Part shown: positions 15,805 through 24,603 of the stretch, piece after piece
Layout: each line of letters opens with the position of its first letter
Position numbering within the stretch: the stretch's first letter is position 1
Assembly (NCBI GenBank): GCA_020634235.1
Contig: JACKCB010000002.1
Location: forward strand, 1,364,001-1,428,000
DNA length: 64,000 nucleotides
Origin: Ardenticatenaceae bacterium
GTDB taxonomy: Bacteria > Chloroflexota > Anaerolineae > Promineifilales > Promineifilaceae
Reading direction: 5' to 3'
The notes under the pieces: generated by a model
What the model was told of the DNA's origin: nothing
Database searches by the model: none
The model's input: only the letters and a program-made list of their open reading frames with translations
Position numbers and translations under genes: made by a program

Positions 15805-17085
15805 TCAGCCGCTGCGCGCCGGCAGCACCAGGCCGGTTACTTCGCCGAAGCCCACTCGATACCCGTTCCCCTGGCACCAGCCGGTCATCGTCACCCGGTC
15901 ACCATCGCGCAGGAATGTGCGTGTCTCGCCGCTGGCCAGCGTCAGCGGCTTTGTGCCGCGCCAGGTCAGCTCTAGCATGGAGCCGTAGCTGTCGGGCGTG
16001 GGGCCGCTGATGGTGCCGGAAGCCAGCAAGTCTCCCGGCCGGGTATTACAACCATTCACCGTATGATGGGCCAACTGCTGGGCCATGTTCCAGTACAAAT
16101 AGCGAAAGTTGGAACGGCACAGCACCTGCGGTGCGCTCATTTGCCGGCTTTGCAGGGCCACTTCTAGCTGGATGTCGTAGGCCTGGTCCCGGCCGGGGCG
16201 CAGATAAGGCAGCGGTTCTGGCGCCTGCGCCGGCCCGGCACAGCGAAACGGCGCCAGCGCCGCCAGCGTCACCACCCAGGGCGAGATCGAGGTGGCGAAA
16301 TTCTTGGCCAGAAATGGTCCCAGCGGCTGATACTCCCACTTCTGAATATCCCGCGCGCTCCAATCATTCACCAATACCAGGCCAAAAATATGCTCGTCCG
16401 CCTCGGCCGCGGCAATGGCCGTACCCAGTTCATTGCCCGGCCCGATGAAGAAGCCCATCTCCAGCTCAAAATCCAGCGAACGGCTGGGGCCAAAGCTGGG
16501 GGCGGGGGCCTCATCGGCCTTGGTTTGCCCCAGAGGACGGTGAATGTCCCGGCCGGAGAGAACCACTGAGCTGGCCCGGCCATGATACGCCACCGGCAAA
16601 TGGCGCCAATTCGGCAGCAGCGCCTTCTCCGGCCCCCGAAACATCGTACCCACATTGAAGGCATGCTCTCGTGACGAGTAGAAATCGGTGTAATCACCAA
16701 TCGCGGCCGGCAGATGCATCTGCACGTTGCGGATGTCAATCAGCGCCAGGCGGCGCAGCGCCGCATTGTCCCGCAGCGTGGGGTTATCCGCCCGCAGCAG
16801 CGCCTGAATCGTGGCCCGCGCCTCCTGCCATGCCGGCCGGCCCAGGGCCATAAACGCATTCAACTGTGGCTGCAAAAACACCGCCTGCTGCCTGCTCAGG
16901 ATTGGCCCGTCGAACAACCCGGCGCGGGCCACGGCCGCCAGGTCCAGCACATAGTCGCCAATGCGCACCCCCACGCGCGGCATACAACTGCGCACATGGC
17001 AAAAGATGCCATACGGCAGGTTCTGGATGGGGAAATGGGAGTCTGGGTGAACGGGAACAAAACTCAGCAACTGGGAATCGGTCAT
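15805..17085 (-). CDS. fahA: Fumarylacetoacetase
   Basis: This 426-residue enzyme is the usual length for fumarylacetoacetate hydrolase, the last step of tyrosine and phenylalanine degradation, yielding fumarate and acetoacetate. The N-terminal SH3-like domain (about 1-115) includes LPYGIF, and the catalytic FAH domain includes DYTDFYSSREHA with a metal aspartate, YHGRASSVV, DFELEMGFFIGPGNELG and SWVVTLAAL. GGAGGACCC before the ATG at 17085 sets the start, removing 15 residues of upstream open frame. It appears monocistronic; no homogentisate dioxygenase gene is adjacent. Confidence 0.96.
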   Translation of the reverse strand: MTDSQLLSFVPVHPDSHFPIQNLPYGIFCHVRSCMPRVGVRIGDYVLDLAAVARAGLFDGPILSRQQAVFLQPQLNAFMALGRPAWQEARATIQALLRADNPTLRDNAALRRLALIDIRNVQMHLPAAIGDYTDFYSSREHAFNVGTMFRGPEKALLPNWRHLPVAYHGRASSVVLSGRDIHRPLGQTKADEAPAPSFGPSRSLDFELEMGFFIGPGNELGTAIAAAEADEHIFGLVLVNDWSARDIQKWEYQPLGPFLAKNFATSISPWVVTLAALAPFRCAGPAQAPEPLPYLRPGRDQAYDIQLEVALQSRQMSAPQVLCRSNFRYLYWNMAQQLAHHTVNGCNTRPGDLLASGTISGPTPDSYGSMLELTWRGTKPLTLASGETRTFLRDGDRVTMTGWCQGNGYRVGFGEVTGLVLPARSG

Positions 17086-17224
17086 GGGTCCTCCGGATAG
17101 GCCGGTCGCCCCGGCCGGGTACAGCACCAACTATAGCAAGCGCATCCGCAGCAGGCCAGCTTCCAGAGGCCGCCCGCGCGCCCACGCGGGCCGGGCAGCT
17201 ATGGATCTAACCGGCATCTTCGTT

Positions 17225-17252
17225 TTTGGTTGGCGCTCTGGCGGGGTACAAT
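17225..17252 (+). promoter_or_regulatory. Candidate promoter for the ATP-grasp gene
   Basis: TTTGGT and TACAAT are separated by 16 bp, about 65 bp before the ATG at 17318. A short GC hairpin (CGGGG, CACGT loop, CCCCG) follows in the leader. Confidence 0.45.
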
Positions 17253-17317
17253 AGATCATCGTAAGCATTCACCGGGGCACGTCCCCGAACCCAACAGGCG
17301 ACAAACGAGGTGAGAAG

Positions 17318-18526
17318 ATGGCCGATGGGCAACCAGTAACAATTCTTTGCATTTCCAGCGAATTCAAAGGAACCGACTTCCTGCATTCGGCCAGGCAAGA
17401 AGGCTGCCGCATACTGCTGCTAACGGAAGAAAAACACAAAGACAAGCCGTGGCCGCGCGAGGCCATCGACGAAATCTTTCTGATGCCAGATCTCGCCCGC
17501 TATGACGACGTCACCTACGCCGTCAGTTACCTGGCCCGCAGCCGGGTCATTGACCGCATCGTCGCCCTGGACGATTACGACGTGCGCCTGGCCGCCGACC
17601 TGCGCGAGCATATGCGCATTCCCGGCCTGGGCAGCAGCACTGCCCGCTACTTCCGCGACAAGCTCTCTATGCGCCTGAAAGCACAGGAAGCAGGACTGGC
17701 CGTGCCCGAATTCGTCCATGTGCTCAACTATGATCGCCTGAACGGCTACATGCAGCAGGTGCCGCCCCCCTGGGTGCTAAAACCGCGCTTTGAAGCAGGT
17801 GCCGTGGGCATCAAGAAAGCCCATTCCGCCGACGAAGTGTGGCATTGGGTCAATGAACTGGGCGACAAACAATCCTTTTTCTTGCTAGAGCGCTTTGTGC
17901 CCGGTGACGTGTACCACGTAGACGCCATTGTCTCGGAGAAAGAGATTGTTTTTATGCAGGCCAACAAGTATGGCCGGCCACCGCTCAGCGTATCCCACCA
18001 GGGTGGCGTATTCATCTCGCGCAAGCTGCCCGATGAGGCGGCGGAGACGAAAACCCTGCACGCCCTCAACCGCCAGTTCCTGACCTCTACCGGCATCGTC
18101 CGCGGCATCACGCACACGGAATACATTCTGGGCGAAGATGGGCGGTTTTATTTCCTGGAGACGGCGGCGCGGGTGGGCGGCGCAAATCTGGCCGATATGA
18201 TCTTCTTTGCTTCAGGCGTCAATCTGTGGACGGAATGGGCCCGCCTGGAAGCGGCCAGCGCGCGCGGTGAGCAATACCAACTGCCGCCGGTGCGGCATGA
18301 TTATGCCGGTATTCTCATCTGCCTGGCCCGCCAGGAGTGGCCGGATATGTCGGGCTACCAGGACCCGGAGGTGGTGTGGCGCATTGACAAGGCGTATCAC
18401 GCCGGACTGGTGGTGGCTTCGCCAGACCAGGCGCGGGTGGAACAGTTGCTGCAAAGCTACAGCGAACGGTTCGCGCATGACTTTTTGACGGTTGGGCCAA
18501 CCAAGGAAGCGAAGCGGGTGGCGTAG
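17318..18526 (+). CDS. ATP-grasp domain protein (carbamoyl-phosphate-synthase-like ligase)
   Basis: This 402-residue cytoplasmic protein has an N-terminal Rossmann-like pre-grasp domain (about 1-100). The ATP-grasp fold follows: FRDKLSMRLKAQEAGLAVPEF near 110, VLKPRFEAGAVGIKKA near 150 (ATP-binding lysine and flexible loop), and LETAARVGGANLADM near 285 (metal-binding Glu/Asn region). Such enzymes form an amide or similar bond through an acyl phosphate. Substrate and product cannot be inferred from neighbours. GAGGTGAGAAG before the ATG supports the start. Confidence 0.85.
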   Translation: MADGQPVTILCISSEFKGTDFLHSARQEGCRILLLTEEKHKDKPWPREAIDEIFLMPDLARYDDVTYAVSYLARSRVIDRIVALDDYDVRLAADLREHMRIPGLGSSTARYFRDKLSMRLKAQEAGLAVPEFVHVLNYDRLNGYMQQVPPPWVLKPRFEAGAVGIKKAHSADEVWHWVNELGDKQSFFLLERFVPGDVYHVDAIVSEKEIVFMQANKYGRPPLSVSHQGGVFISRKLPDEAAETKTLHALNRQFLTSTGIVRGITHTEYILGEDGRFYFLETAARVGGANLADMIFFASGVNLWTEWARLEAASARGEQYQLPPVRHDYAGILICLARQEWPDMSGYQDPEVVWRIDKAYHAGLVVASPDQARVEQLLQSYSERFAHDFLTVGPTKEAKRVA

Positions 18527-18548
18527 GGATCGCCCCGGCCGGGGCGCG

Positions 18549-18875
18549 TCAATGCCCCCCGCCCAGATTCAGCCCCACGACGCCCGCCACCACCAGGACA
18601 ATGCTCAACGTCTTGGTCCAGGTAAGCGATTCGTCAAACCAGTAGACGCCAATGAGCGTAATGGCCACCGTGCCCAGCCCGGACCAGACAGCATAAGCCA
18701 CGCCCACTTCCATCCCTTTCAGTGCAAAGGCGAGCAGGGTAAAGGCCAGGCCGTACATGACAAACATGGTGATAGCCGGCCCCGGCCGGGACAAACCCTC
18801 CGACAACTTCAACGCCGTGGTACCGATTACTTCCGACACAATCGCCAGCAGCAGGAACAACCAGCTCTTCAACAC
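18549..18875 (-). CDS. SMR family small multidrug/guanidinium transporter
   Basis: This is a 108-residue protein with four membrane helices. LAIVSEVIGTTALKLSEG (about 10-27) carries the membrane-embedded glutamate (Glu15) that couples proton and substrate movement in EmrE-type exporters. VAYAVWSGLGTV (about 59-70) is the family's second signature. Members export quaternary cations (EmrE) or guanidinium (SugE/Gdx); this one reads closer to EmrE, without certainty. The GTG at 18875 follows GGGAGG with six bases between. It is divergent from ctaA. Confidence 0.92.
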   Translation of the reverse strand: MLKSWLFLLLAIVSEVIGTTALKLSEGLSRPGPAITMFVMYGLAFTLLAFALKGMEVGVAYAVWSGLGTVAITLIGVYWFDESLTWTKTLSIVLVVAGVVGLNLGGGH

Positions 18876-18929
18876 AAATCACCTCCCGGTTAGAGGTCGA
18901 AGCAGTCTACAACTCTCGGAGAACATATT

Positions 18930-19895
18930 ATGTCGATAAACAAACGGTTCGCAACCTATGCCTGGGGAGTCCTGGCCTACAATATCCTGGTCATTCTGTG
19001 GGGCGCATTTGTGCGCGCCACCGGCTCGGGGGCCGGCTGTGGCAGCCACTGGCCGCTGTGCAACGGCGTGGTCATTCCCCGCGCACCACAGGTTGAGACC
19101 ATGGTTGAGTTCGCCCACCGCATCACCAGCGGCCTGGCCGGCCTGGTGGTATTGGCCCTATTCATCTGGGCCTTTCGCGCCTATCCCAGGCAGCACCTGG
19201 TACGCAAAGGAGCCGCCTTCTCCCTGCTGTTTATCATTACCGAGAGCCTGCTGGGGGCCGGGTTGGTGCTCTTTGAATGGGTCGCCTACAACGACTCGGT
19301 GGAGCGGGTTGTTTCCATGGCCCTGCACCTGAACAACACCTTCCTGCTGCTGGCGGCCATGACCCTGACGGCGTGGTGGGCCACAAACCATGCCCCAGAC
19401 ACACTGCAGCGCGCGCGGCAGCGCCCCTGGGGCACCATGGGCGGTTTTCTGCTGGGGGGCGTGGTGGCCATGATGGTGCTGAGTACGGCCGGGGCCATCA
19501 CTGCCCTGGGCGATACGCTCTTCCCGGCCGGGACCCTGGCCGAAGGAATTGCCCGGGACTTCTCGCCCACCGCTCATTTCCTGGAGCGGCTGCGCATCTG
19601 GCACCCCATCCTGGCCATTCTCACCGGGGCCTTCCTCTTCGTCATCGCCACCAACCTGATCAACCGCGATTTAGGGGCCGACGTTTACCGCTTTGCCCGC
19701 GGCGTGCAGGTGGTCTTTGGCCTGCAACTGGCGGCCGGCTTCCTTAATGTATACCTGCTGGCCCCGGTGTGGATGCAGTTGGTACACCTGCTGCTGGCCG
19801 ACGCCATCTGGATTTTGCTGGTGCTGCTGACCGCCGCTTATGCAGCCCAACCGGAAACGGTTGCCGAGACCAGTCCGGCCGCGCAAATCGCCTGA
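18930..19895 (+). CDS. ctaA: Heme A synthase (COX15/CtaA)
   Basis: This is a 321-residue protein with about eight membrane spans. It converts heme O to heme A for aa3-type cytochrome oxidases. GAFVRATGSGAGCGSHWPLCNG near 26-47 has the extracytoplasmic cysteine pair typical of bacterial CtaA. Conserved histidines occur in EFAHRITSG (about 61), SMALHLNNTF (about 133), LRIWHPILA (about 227) and MQLVHLLLAD (about 284). GGAGAAC precedes the ATG at 18930. No ctaB is adjacent. It implies aerobic respiration with a heme-copper oxidase. Confidence 0.95.
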   Translation: MSINKRFATYAWGVLAYNILVILWGAFVRATGSGAGCGSHWPLCNGVVIPRAPQVETMVEFAHRITSGLAGLVVLALFIWAFRAYPRQHLVRKGAAFSLLFIITESLLGAGLVLFEWVAYNDSVERVVSMALHLNNTFLLLAAMTLTAWWATNHAPDTLQRARQRPWGTMGGFLLGGVVAMMVLSTAGAITALGDTLFPAGTLAEGIARDFSPTAHFLERLRIWHPILAILTGAFLFVIATNLINRDLGADVYRFARGVQVVFGLQLAAGFLNVYLLAPVWMQLVHLLLADAIWILLVLLTAAYAAQPETVAETSPAAQIA

Positions 19896-19928
19896 TTGCC
19901 GCGCCGGCAGGTCCCACGAGTTGGAATC

Positions 19929-20723
19929 ATGCCCCCACTTACCTGGTTTCTGGGGACTATGGGCTACGGCTATAAGGATTGGGAGGGTGTGTTCTACCCG
20001 GCCGGGCTGAAATCGCGCGACTACCTGGCCCACTACAGCCAGTTCTTCAACGCCGTAGAGCTGGATTCCACCTTCTACGGCACGCCCCGACCGGAGGTGG
20101 TGCAGCGCTGGGCCGAACAAACCCCGGCCGGGTTCATCTTCTGCCCCAAAACCCCGCGCCAGATCACCCACGACCAGCGCCTGGTCGGAACTGAAGGGAT
20201 GATGGCCGACTTCCTGGGCACCATGGCCCTGCTAGGCGACAAACTGGGGCCGGTCCTCATCCAATTGCCACCCGACATGAGCCGCAGCGAAATCAACAAC
20301 CTGGCCGGCTTTCTGGCCGCCCTGCCGCCATCCACGCGCTATGCTGTCGAATTCCGCCATCGCTCCTGGCATGCCACCGCCACCGGGGAACTACTGCAAG
20401 CAGAGCACGCCGCCTGGGCCTCCACCGAATACCTCTACCTGCCCCAGCGCGTCTACGTCACCACCAACTTCCTATACATTCGCTGGATTGGCCGCCATGG
20501 CACTTACGATGTGAAGGACCACGAGCGAGAAGACAAAACCCCCCGCCTGCAAACATGGCTGGCCGACATTCAACAGCGCGCCACGGAGGGCATCGACAGC
20601 GTCTATGGCTTTTTCAATAACGATTACGCCGGCCATTCGCCGGCCACCTGCCGCCGCTTCAAGCAGTTGGTGGGGCTGCCCGCGCCGCCGCTGCTCCCAC
20701 CGCAGCAAGGCCGGCTGCTGTAG
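19929..20723 (+). CDS. DUF72 family protein (YecE-like)
   Basis: This is a 264-residue cytoplasmic TIM-barrel-like protein of the DUF72 group. GTMGYGYKDWEGVFYP at the N-terminus, NAVELDSTFYGTP near 40, FCPKTPRQITH near 70 and VEFRHRSW near 140 are the family's hallmarks, and FFNNDYAGHSP marks its end. No reaction is established for DUF72. The open frame continues upstream to a TTG next to the ctaA stop; the ATG at 19929 begins just before the conserved strand and is preferred. The next gene begins 11 bp after its stop, so the two are cotranscribed. Confidence 0.85.
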   Translation: MPPLTWFLGTMGYGYKDWEGVFYPAGLKSRDYLAHYSQFFNAVELDSTFYGTPRPEVVQRWAEQTPAGFIFCPKTPRQITHDQRLVGTEGMMADFLGTMALLGDKLGPVLIQLPPDMSRSEINNLAGFLAALPPSTRYAVEFRHRSWHATATGELLQAEHAAWASTEYLYLPQRVYVTTNFLYIRWIGRHGTYDVKDHEREDKTPRLQTWLADIQQRATEGIDSVYGFFNNDYAGHSPATCRRFKQLVGLPAPPLLPPQQGRLL

Positions 20724-20734
20724 CGGGGCAAGAG

Positions 20735-21463
20735 ATGAGCCAGCAGACGCCGCAAACAACAGCAGGCTCGTTGGTGGTGGTGGGGCTGGGCCTGGCCCCG
20801 GCCGGGCAGCTAACGGTGGAGGCAGCCGCCTGGCTGGATCGGGCTGACGCAGTGTATTCGCTGCTGGGAGATAGCTCCCCGGCCGGGTGGTTATCCGCCC
20901 GCCGCCCCAGCGCCATCTCCCTGGCTGGCCTGCCCCTGGATAGGGCCACCACCCAGCTACAAACCGCCCTGGCCGCCGGGCAGCAGGTGTGCCTGGTCAC
21001 AACTGGCCACCCTTTGCTGCCAGGAGCCGCAGCCCTGGCCCTGGCCGGCCAGGTGCGCCAGGCCGGCCACCAGGTTTGGTTCACCCCGGCCGTGTCCGCC
21101 GAAGACTGCGCCTATGCCGATTTGGGACTAGACCCCGGCCGGCGGGGCTGCCAGAGCTTCACCGCCACCCATTGGCTGCTCTACCGGCCGCGCTGCGACC
21201 CGGCCAGCCCGCTTATCCTGTGGCAGTTGGACCAAATTGGGGCCTGCGCCGTGGCCGACGGGTTGGCTCTTTTGGCCGAACAGTTGGGCCGGCGCTACCC
21301 ACCTGACCACCCGGCCACGTTCTACGAACCAGGTCCGGGCCGCCTTACCCACACCACGCTGCCACAGTTGTCGTCGGCCAACGTCAGCCCGACCACCCTG
21401 CTCTATGTGCCGCCGCTGCCGCCGCCCACCCCGGCCGGGGGCAGCCCAAAGGAAACCGTATGA
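20735..21463 (+). CDS. SAM-dependent methyltransferase of the tetrapyrrole-methylase superfamily (borosin-methyltransferase-like)
   Basis: This 242-residue protein has the TP-methylase fold. VVVGLGLAPAGQLT near 14 is the N-terminal glycine loop, VCLVTTGHPLLPG near 86 the SAM-binding GHP motif, and PAVSAEDCAYADLGLDPG near 111, followed by GCQSF and LILWQLDQIG, the C-terminal lobe. The segment SAEDC-ADLG-DPG-GCQS is, from memory, closer to the backbone alpha-N-methyltransferases of borosin peptides than to cobalamin or siroheme enzymes. Tyrosines I associate with borosin catalysis are not obvious in the LDRATTQLQ segment. It shares a 4-bp overlap with the Nudix gene downstream. Tetrapyrrole genes are not nearby. 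Substrate unknown. Confidence 0.72.
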   Translation: MSQQTPQTTAGSLVVVGLGLAPAGQLTVEAAAWLDRADAVYSLLGDSSPAGWLSARRPSAISLAGLPLDRATTQLQTALAAGQQVCLVTTGHPLLPGAAALALAGQVRQAGHQVWFTPAVSAEDCAYADLGLDPGRRGCQSFTATHWLLYRPRCDPASPLILWQLDQIGACAVADGLALLAEQLGRRYPPDHPATFYEPGPGRLTHTTLPQLSSANVSPTTLLYVPPLPPPTPAGGSPKETV

Positions 21464-22038
21464 ACCAGTTCAACTCTGCCGCCGAATTGAATGATTGGCT
21501 GCTGGCCCACGGCATCGATACCAGCACCTGGGGCCAGAGCAGCAAAACCAAAACCGTTGCCAATCTGTGGGCCGAAATCCAGCGCGGCGAAACCCGGCTG
21601 CAAATGGATCCCCCCCTGCGTCATGTCCAGGTGGTGCGTGTCCTGGTGCGCCGCGGTGATGAAGTGCTCATCGAGGCTCGCCAGCTCTTCCGCGACGGGC
21701 GTGACCGGCTGCGCAACCGGCTGCCATCGGAGAAGCTAAAACCCGGCGAAGACCCCCTGCACGCCGCCCGCCGCTGCCTGGAAGAGGAGATGGCCATCCC
21801 CCCGGAGAAGATCACCATCTACCCCAACACCTACCGCACCAGGCTGGTGGAAACCGGGTCCGATTCCTACCCCGGGCTGCCCTGCCGCTACGAGTTTCAC
21901 CTGGTAGAAGCGGCCGTGCCCGGCCTGCCCAGCGGCAGCTTCAGCACCGAAGAGCAGGCCAGCGGTCCTGGCGACCCGGTCAGCCAGCACTTTTGGGAGT
22001 GGCAGCCAGACAAGGAAGCGGGCCAGCCTGTTCGCTAG
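21460..22038 (+). CDS. Nudix hydrolase-like protein
   Basis: This is a 192-residue protein. About 55 N-terminal residues (LNDWLLAHGIDTSTWG...) form a small helical module. A Nudix fold follows, in which GEDPLHAARRCLEEEMAI (about 88-105) is the Nudix box. The box keeps the two glutamates but has Cys where REU normally has Glu, so metal binding may be altered. Family members hydrolyse nucleoside diphosphates linked to another moiety. The ATG overlaps the methyltransferase stop (ATGA), so translation is coupled and the products may act on one pathway. Confidence 0.8.
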   Translation: MNQFNSAAELNDWLLAHGIDTSTWGQSSKTKTVANLWAEIQRGETRLQMDPPLRHVQVVRVLVRRGDEVLIEARQLFRDGRDRLRNRLPSEKLKPGEDPLHAARRCLEEEMAIPPEKITIYPNTYRTRLVETGSDSYPGLPCRYEFHLVEAAVPGLPSGSFSTEEQASGPGDPVSQHFWEWQPDKEAGQPVR

Positions 22039-22086
22039 TCAGCGGGGCCAGCCAGGACCTGGCAGGCTGAAATGCCAACACGCTGG

Positions 22087-23424
22087 CTACGGATGGAGCC
22101 GGTTGAGGGTGCGCGGGAAGGGGCTGGCCTGGCGGATGTGGTCAATGCCACAAATCCAGGTGACGGTTCGCTCTAGCCCCAGGCCAAAACCACTGTGGGG
22201 CACGCTGCCAAAATTCCGCAGGTCCACGTACCACTGGTAATGTTCCAGGGGCAGCTCGTGCCGCTCAATCGCGGCCACCAGCATAGCGGGGTCGCTCATA
22301 CGCTCGCTGCCGCCGATGATTTCACCGTATCCTTCTGGGGCCAGCAGGTCAACGCTCTTGCAGACCTCAGCCCGGCCGGGCCACGGCTCCATATAAAACG
22401 CCTTCACCTGCGACGGGTAACCATAGACAAAGACCGGTTTGTCAAACTGCTTCGTCAGCTCCGTTTCATGGGGCGAGCCAAAATCATCTCCCCATTCCAG
22501 GGCCAGCAGCGCCTTCAGCTCCGGATCAGCGGTTGCCTCGCGGATGGCCGCAATGCGCGCCACCGCCTCATCATAGCTAATGCGCGGGAAAGGCGGCGTC
22601 ACCTTAGCCAGCGCCGTTGTATCCCGTTCCAACAAGGCCAGCTCATGGCGGCATTTTTGCAGCGTGGTCTGCACAATGTAGCTCACAAACTGTTCTTCTA
22701 CCGCCATGAGCTGTTCCAGGTCACAAAAAGCCAGTTCCGGCTCCACCATCCAGAATTCCGCCAGGTGGCGGCGCGTCTTCGATTTTTCGGCGCGGAAGGT
22801 GGGGCCAAAACAGTATACCTTGCCAAAAGCCATAATGTTGGCTTCGTTGTAGAGCTGGCCGGTTTGGGCCAGGTACGCTTTCTCGTCGAAGTATGCCACC
22901 TCAAACAGGGTGCTGGTCCCTTCGGCCGCCGATGGGGTGAGGATGGGGGTGTCGATGTTGACAAAGCCATGGTCGTCCAGAAAATCGATGATGGCCCGCT
23001 TGATGACCGTGCGCACGCGCATAATGGCCCACTGCTTGCTGCTGCGCAGCCAGAGGTGGCGCTGGTCCATGAGGAATTCGATGCCATGTTCTTTTGGGCC
23101 AATGGGGTAATCGGCCACATTCTGCAGCACGGTTAGCTGCCGGATGCCCACTTCGTAGCCGCCGGGCACACCGGGGGCGCGCTCGTCGGCGCGCACCATG
23201 CCAGTGACGATGATGGAAGATTCCTGCCCCAGCCGCTTGATTTCCTCAAACAGCTCGTCGCCCAGGTCCGGCCGGAAAGCGACGCACTGAACAATGCCGG
23301 TGCCATCGCGCAGGCGCAGGAATTGGAGTTTGCCCTTGCCGGTGCGCAGATACACCCAGCCCTTCAGGGTGATCTCCTGTCCTTCGTATTGGTGAATCTG
23401 GTCGATGGTGATCTCTGTTGCCAT
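22087..23424 (-). CDS. asnS: Asparagine--tRNA ligase
   Basis: This 445-residue class IIb synthetase charges tRNA-Asn. The OB-fold anticodon-binding domain (about 1-105) contains GWVYLRTGKGKLQFLRLRDG. The catalytic core has the motif 2 loop FRAEKSKTRRHLAEFWMVEPE near 215 and motif 3 GFGLGLERTVTWICG near 410. The asparagine-type features (rather than AspRS) are the short OB domain and the FVYGYP-KAFYMEP region. The ATG at 23424 follows AGGATAGCAAA; an upstream in-frame ATG at 23487 is not supported by a ribosome site. A TAGAAT at 23520-23525 read on this strand may be its -10. Confidence 0.95.
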   Translation of the reverse strand: MATEITIDQIHQYEGQEITLKGWVYLRTGKGKLQFLRLRDGTGIVQCVAFRPDLGDELFEEIKRLGQESSIIVTGMVRADERAPGVPGGYEVGIRQLTVLQNVADYPIGPKEHGIEFLMDQRHLWLRSSKQWAIMRVRTVIKRAIIDFLDDHGFVNIDTPILTPSAAEGTSTLFEVAYFDEKAYLAQTGQLYNEANIMAFGKVYCFGPTFRAEKSKTRRHLAEFWMVEPELAFCDLEQLMAVEEQFVSYIVQTTLQKCRHELALLERDTTALAKVTPPFPRISYDEAVARIAAIREATADPELKALLALEWGDDFGSPHETELTKQFDKPVFVYGYPSQVKAFYMEPWPGRAEVCKSVDLLAPEGYGEIIGGSERMSDPAMLVAAIERHELPLEHYQWYVDLRNFGSVPHSGFGLGLERTVTWICGIDHIRQASPFPRTLNRLHP

Positions 23425-23541
23425 TTTGCTATCCTGTTGGTGTGGTTTGGCCGCGGTGCGCCCGGTACGGCGACATTGGCCATACATCTGTCCGTGGTGA
23501 GCGGACGGTTAACTGGCGTATTCTAGCAAGATTGTCGCTTT

Positions 23542-24603
23542 TTACGACTCCTCAAGCGGCAGTAGTTGGGGGCCATCGGGCGTATCTAGAACCTGCCAAC
23601 CGAGGGTTGCAATCTGGTCGCGCAGCCGGTCGGCGGTGGCCCACTCCTTTTGCTGGCGGGCGGTGCTGCGGTCGGCCATTAGGGCCAGCACGCTGTCTGG
23701 CGGCTGTGGCGGCGTGGCCGCCTGGGCCGCCTGTTGGGCGTTGATCATGCTTTGCCACACCCCGGCCGGGATGCCCCCCGCCGGGTCCGGCGGCAGTGCA
23801 AATGGGCCTAGCAGCGTCAGGGGAAATGTCTGGCCAGCCGCAAATTCCTGGCGGGTAGTGCCGCGCAAGAGCACCACCCGGCCGCGGCCCATCACCCGGC
23901 CGGTGCCGGCAGCCAGGTCGATCACCAGGGCGGTGTGCTCATCTAACCCCAGGACCGTGTTCCCGGCCGGGAGCAGCGCCAGCAGTTGGGCAAATCGCGC
24001 TCGCCCCATGAAACAGCGGCTTGTATCCAGCGCTTCCCCGCCATCCTGATTATTCCAGTGCGGAATAATGACCAGCGGCAAGCCATAAGCGCCCAGCAAA
24101 TCCAGCCCAAACTGCCAGTGCAAATCCTGGCCCACCTTGTAAATCTCATATACCGGCAGCGTGAAGCGGCTGACGGCCAGGGTGGCGGCGCTGGCCAGCA
24201 CCAGAGCGGCCCCTGACCGGTGGCCGGCCTGAACCATCTGCCAGGCCAGGCTGTCTTGCAGTTGGCGCACCGCGTAGGTGGGGCTGCCCGGCCCCAGGAA
24301 CAGCCAGTTGGCCGTTTGCAAAGGGGCGAGAATCTGGGGATCGTCCGGGCTTTGGGGGGTATAGCGCCGGCGCGCCGGCACCAGGGTGACCTTTGGCTGG
24401 TAGTTCTGCAGGCGGCGCAGCAGGTAGCGGCCCACGTTGCCGGCCACATCGGCCGAATTGGGCTCGAACCCGGCCGGGGTCTCCAAAATCGCTATTTCCG
24501 GTGCGCGATCCAACCGCCGGGCGGCCAGCTCATAGGTTGGGCCACTGGCGGGCATCGTTTCCCCCGACCCAAACAGCAGGATCAAGCCTGGTGACCTGTT
24601 CAT
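23542..24603 (-). CDS. Peptidase S51 / cyanophycinase-like protein with CysRS-type C-terminal tail
   Basis: This 353-residue protein has two parts. Residues 1-290 resemble the type 1 glutamine-amidotransferase-like S51 family (dipeptidase E, cyanophycinase): LLFGSGETMP at the N-terminus, WLFLGPGSPTYAV near 92, LVLASAATLAV near 125 with the candidate nucleophile serine, and VLGLDEHTALVID near 225. Residues 300-353 (VLALMADRSTARQQKEWATADRLRD...LDTPDGPQ) look like the C-terminal extension of cysteinyl-tRNA synthetase. The ATG at 24603 is preferred over upstream ATGs because the conserved strand begins there. The peptide substrate and the purpose of the tail are unknown. Confidence 0.75.
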   Translation of the reverse strand: MNRSPGLILLFGSGETMPASGPTYELAARRLDRAPEIAILETPAGFEPNSADVAGNVGRYLLRRLQNYQPKVTLVPARRRYTPQSPDDPQILAPLQTANWLFLGPGSPTYAVRQLQDSLAWQMVQAGHRSGAALVLASAATLAVSRFTLPVYEIYKVGQDLHWQFGLDLLGAYGLPLVIIPHWNNQDGGEALDTSRCFMGRARFAQLLALLPAGNTVLGLDEHTALVIDLAAGTGRVMGRGRVVLLRGTTRQEFAAGQTFPLTLLGPFALPPDPAGGIPAGVWQSMINAQQAAQAATPPQPPDSVLALMADRSTARQQKEWATADRLRDQIATLGWQVLDTPDGPQLLPLEES

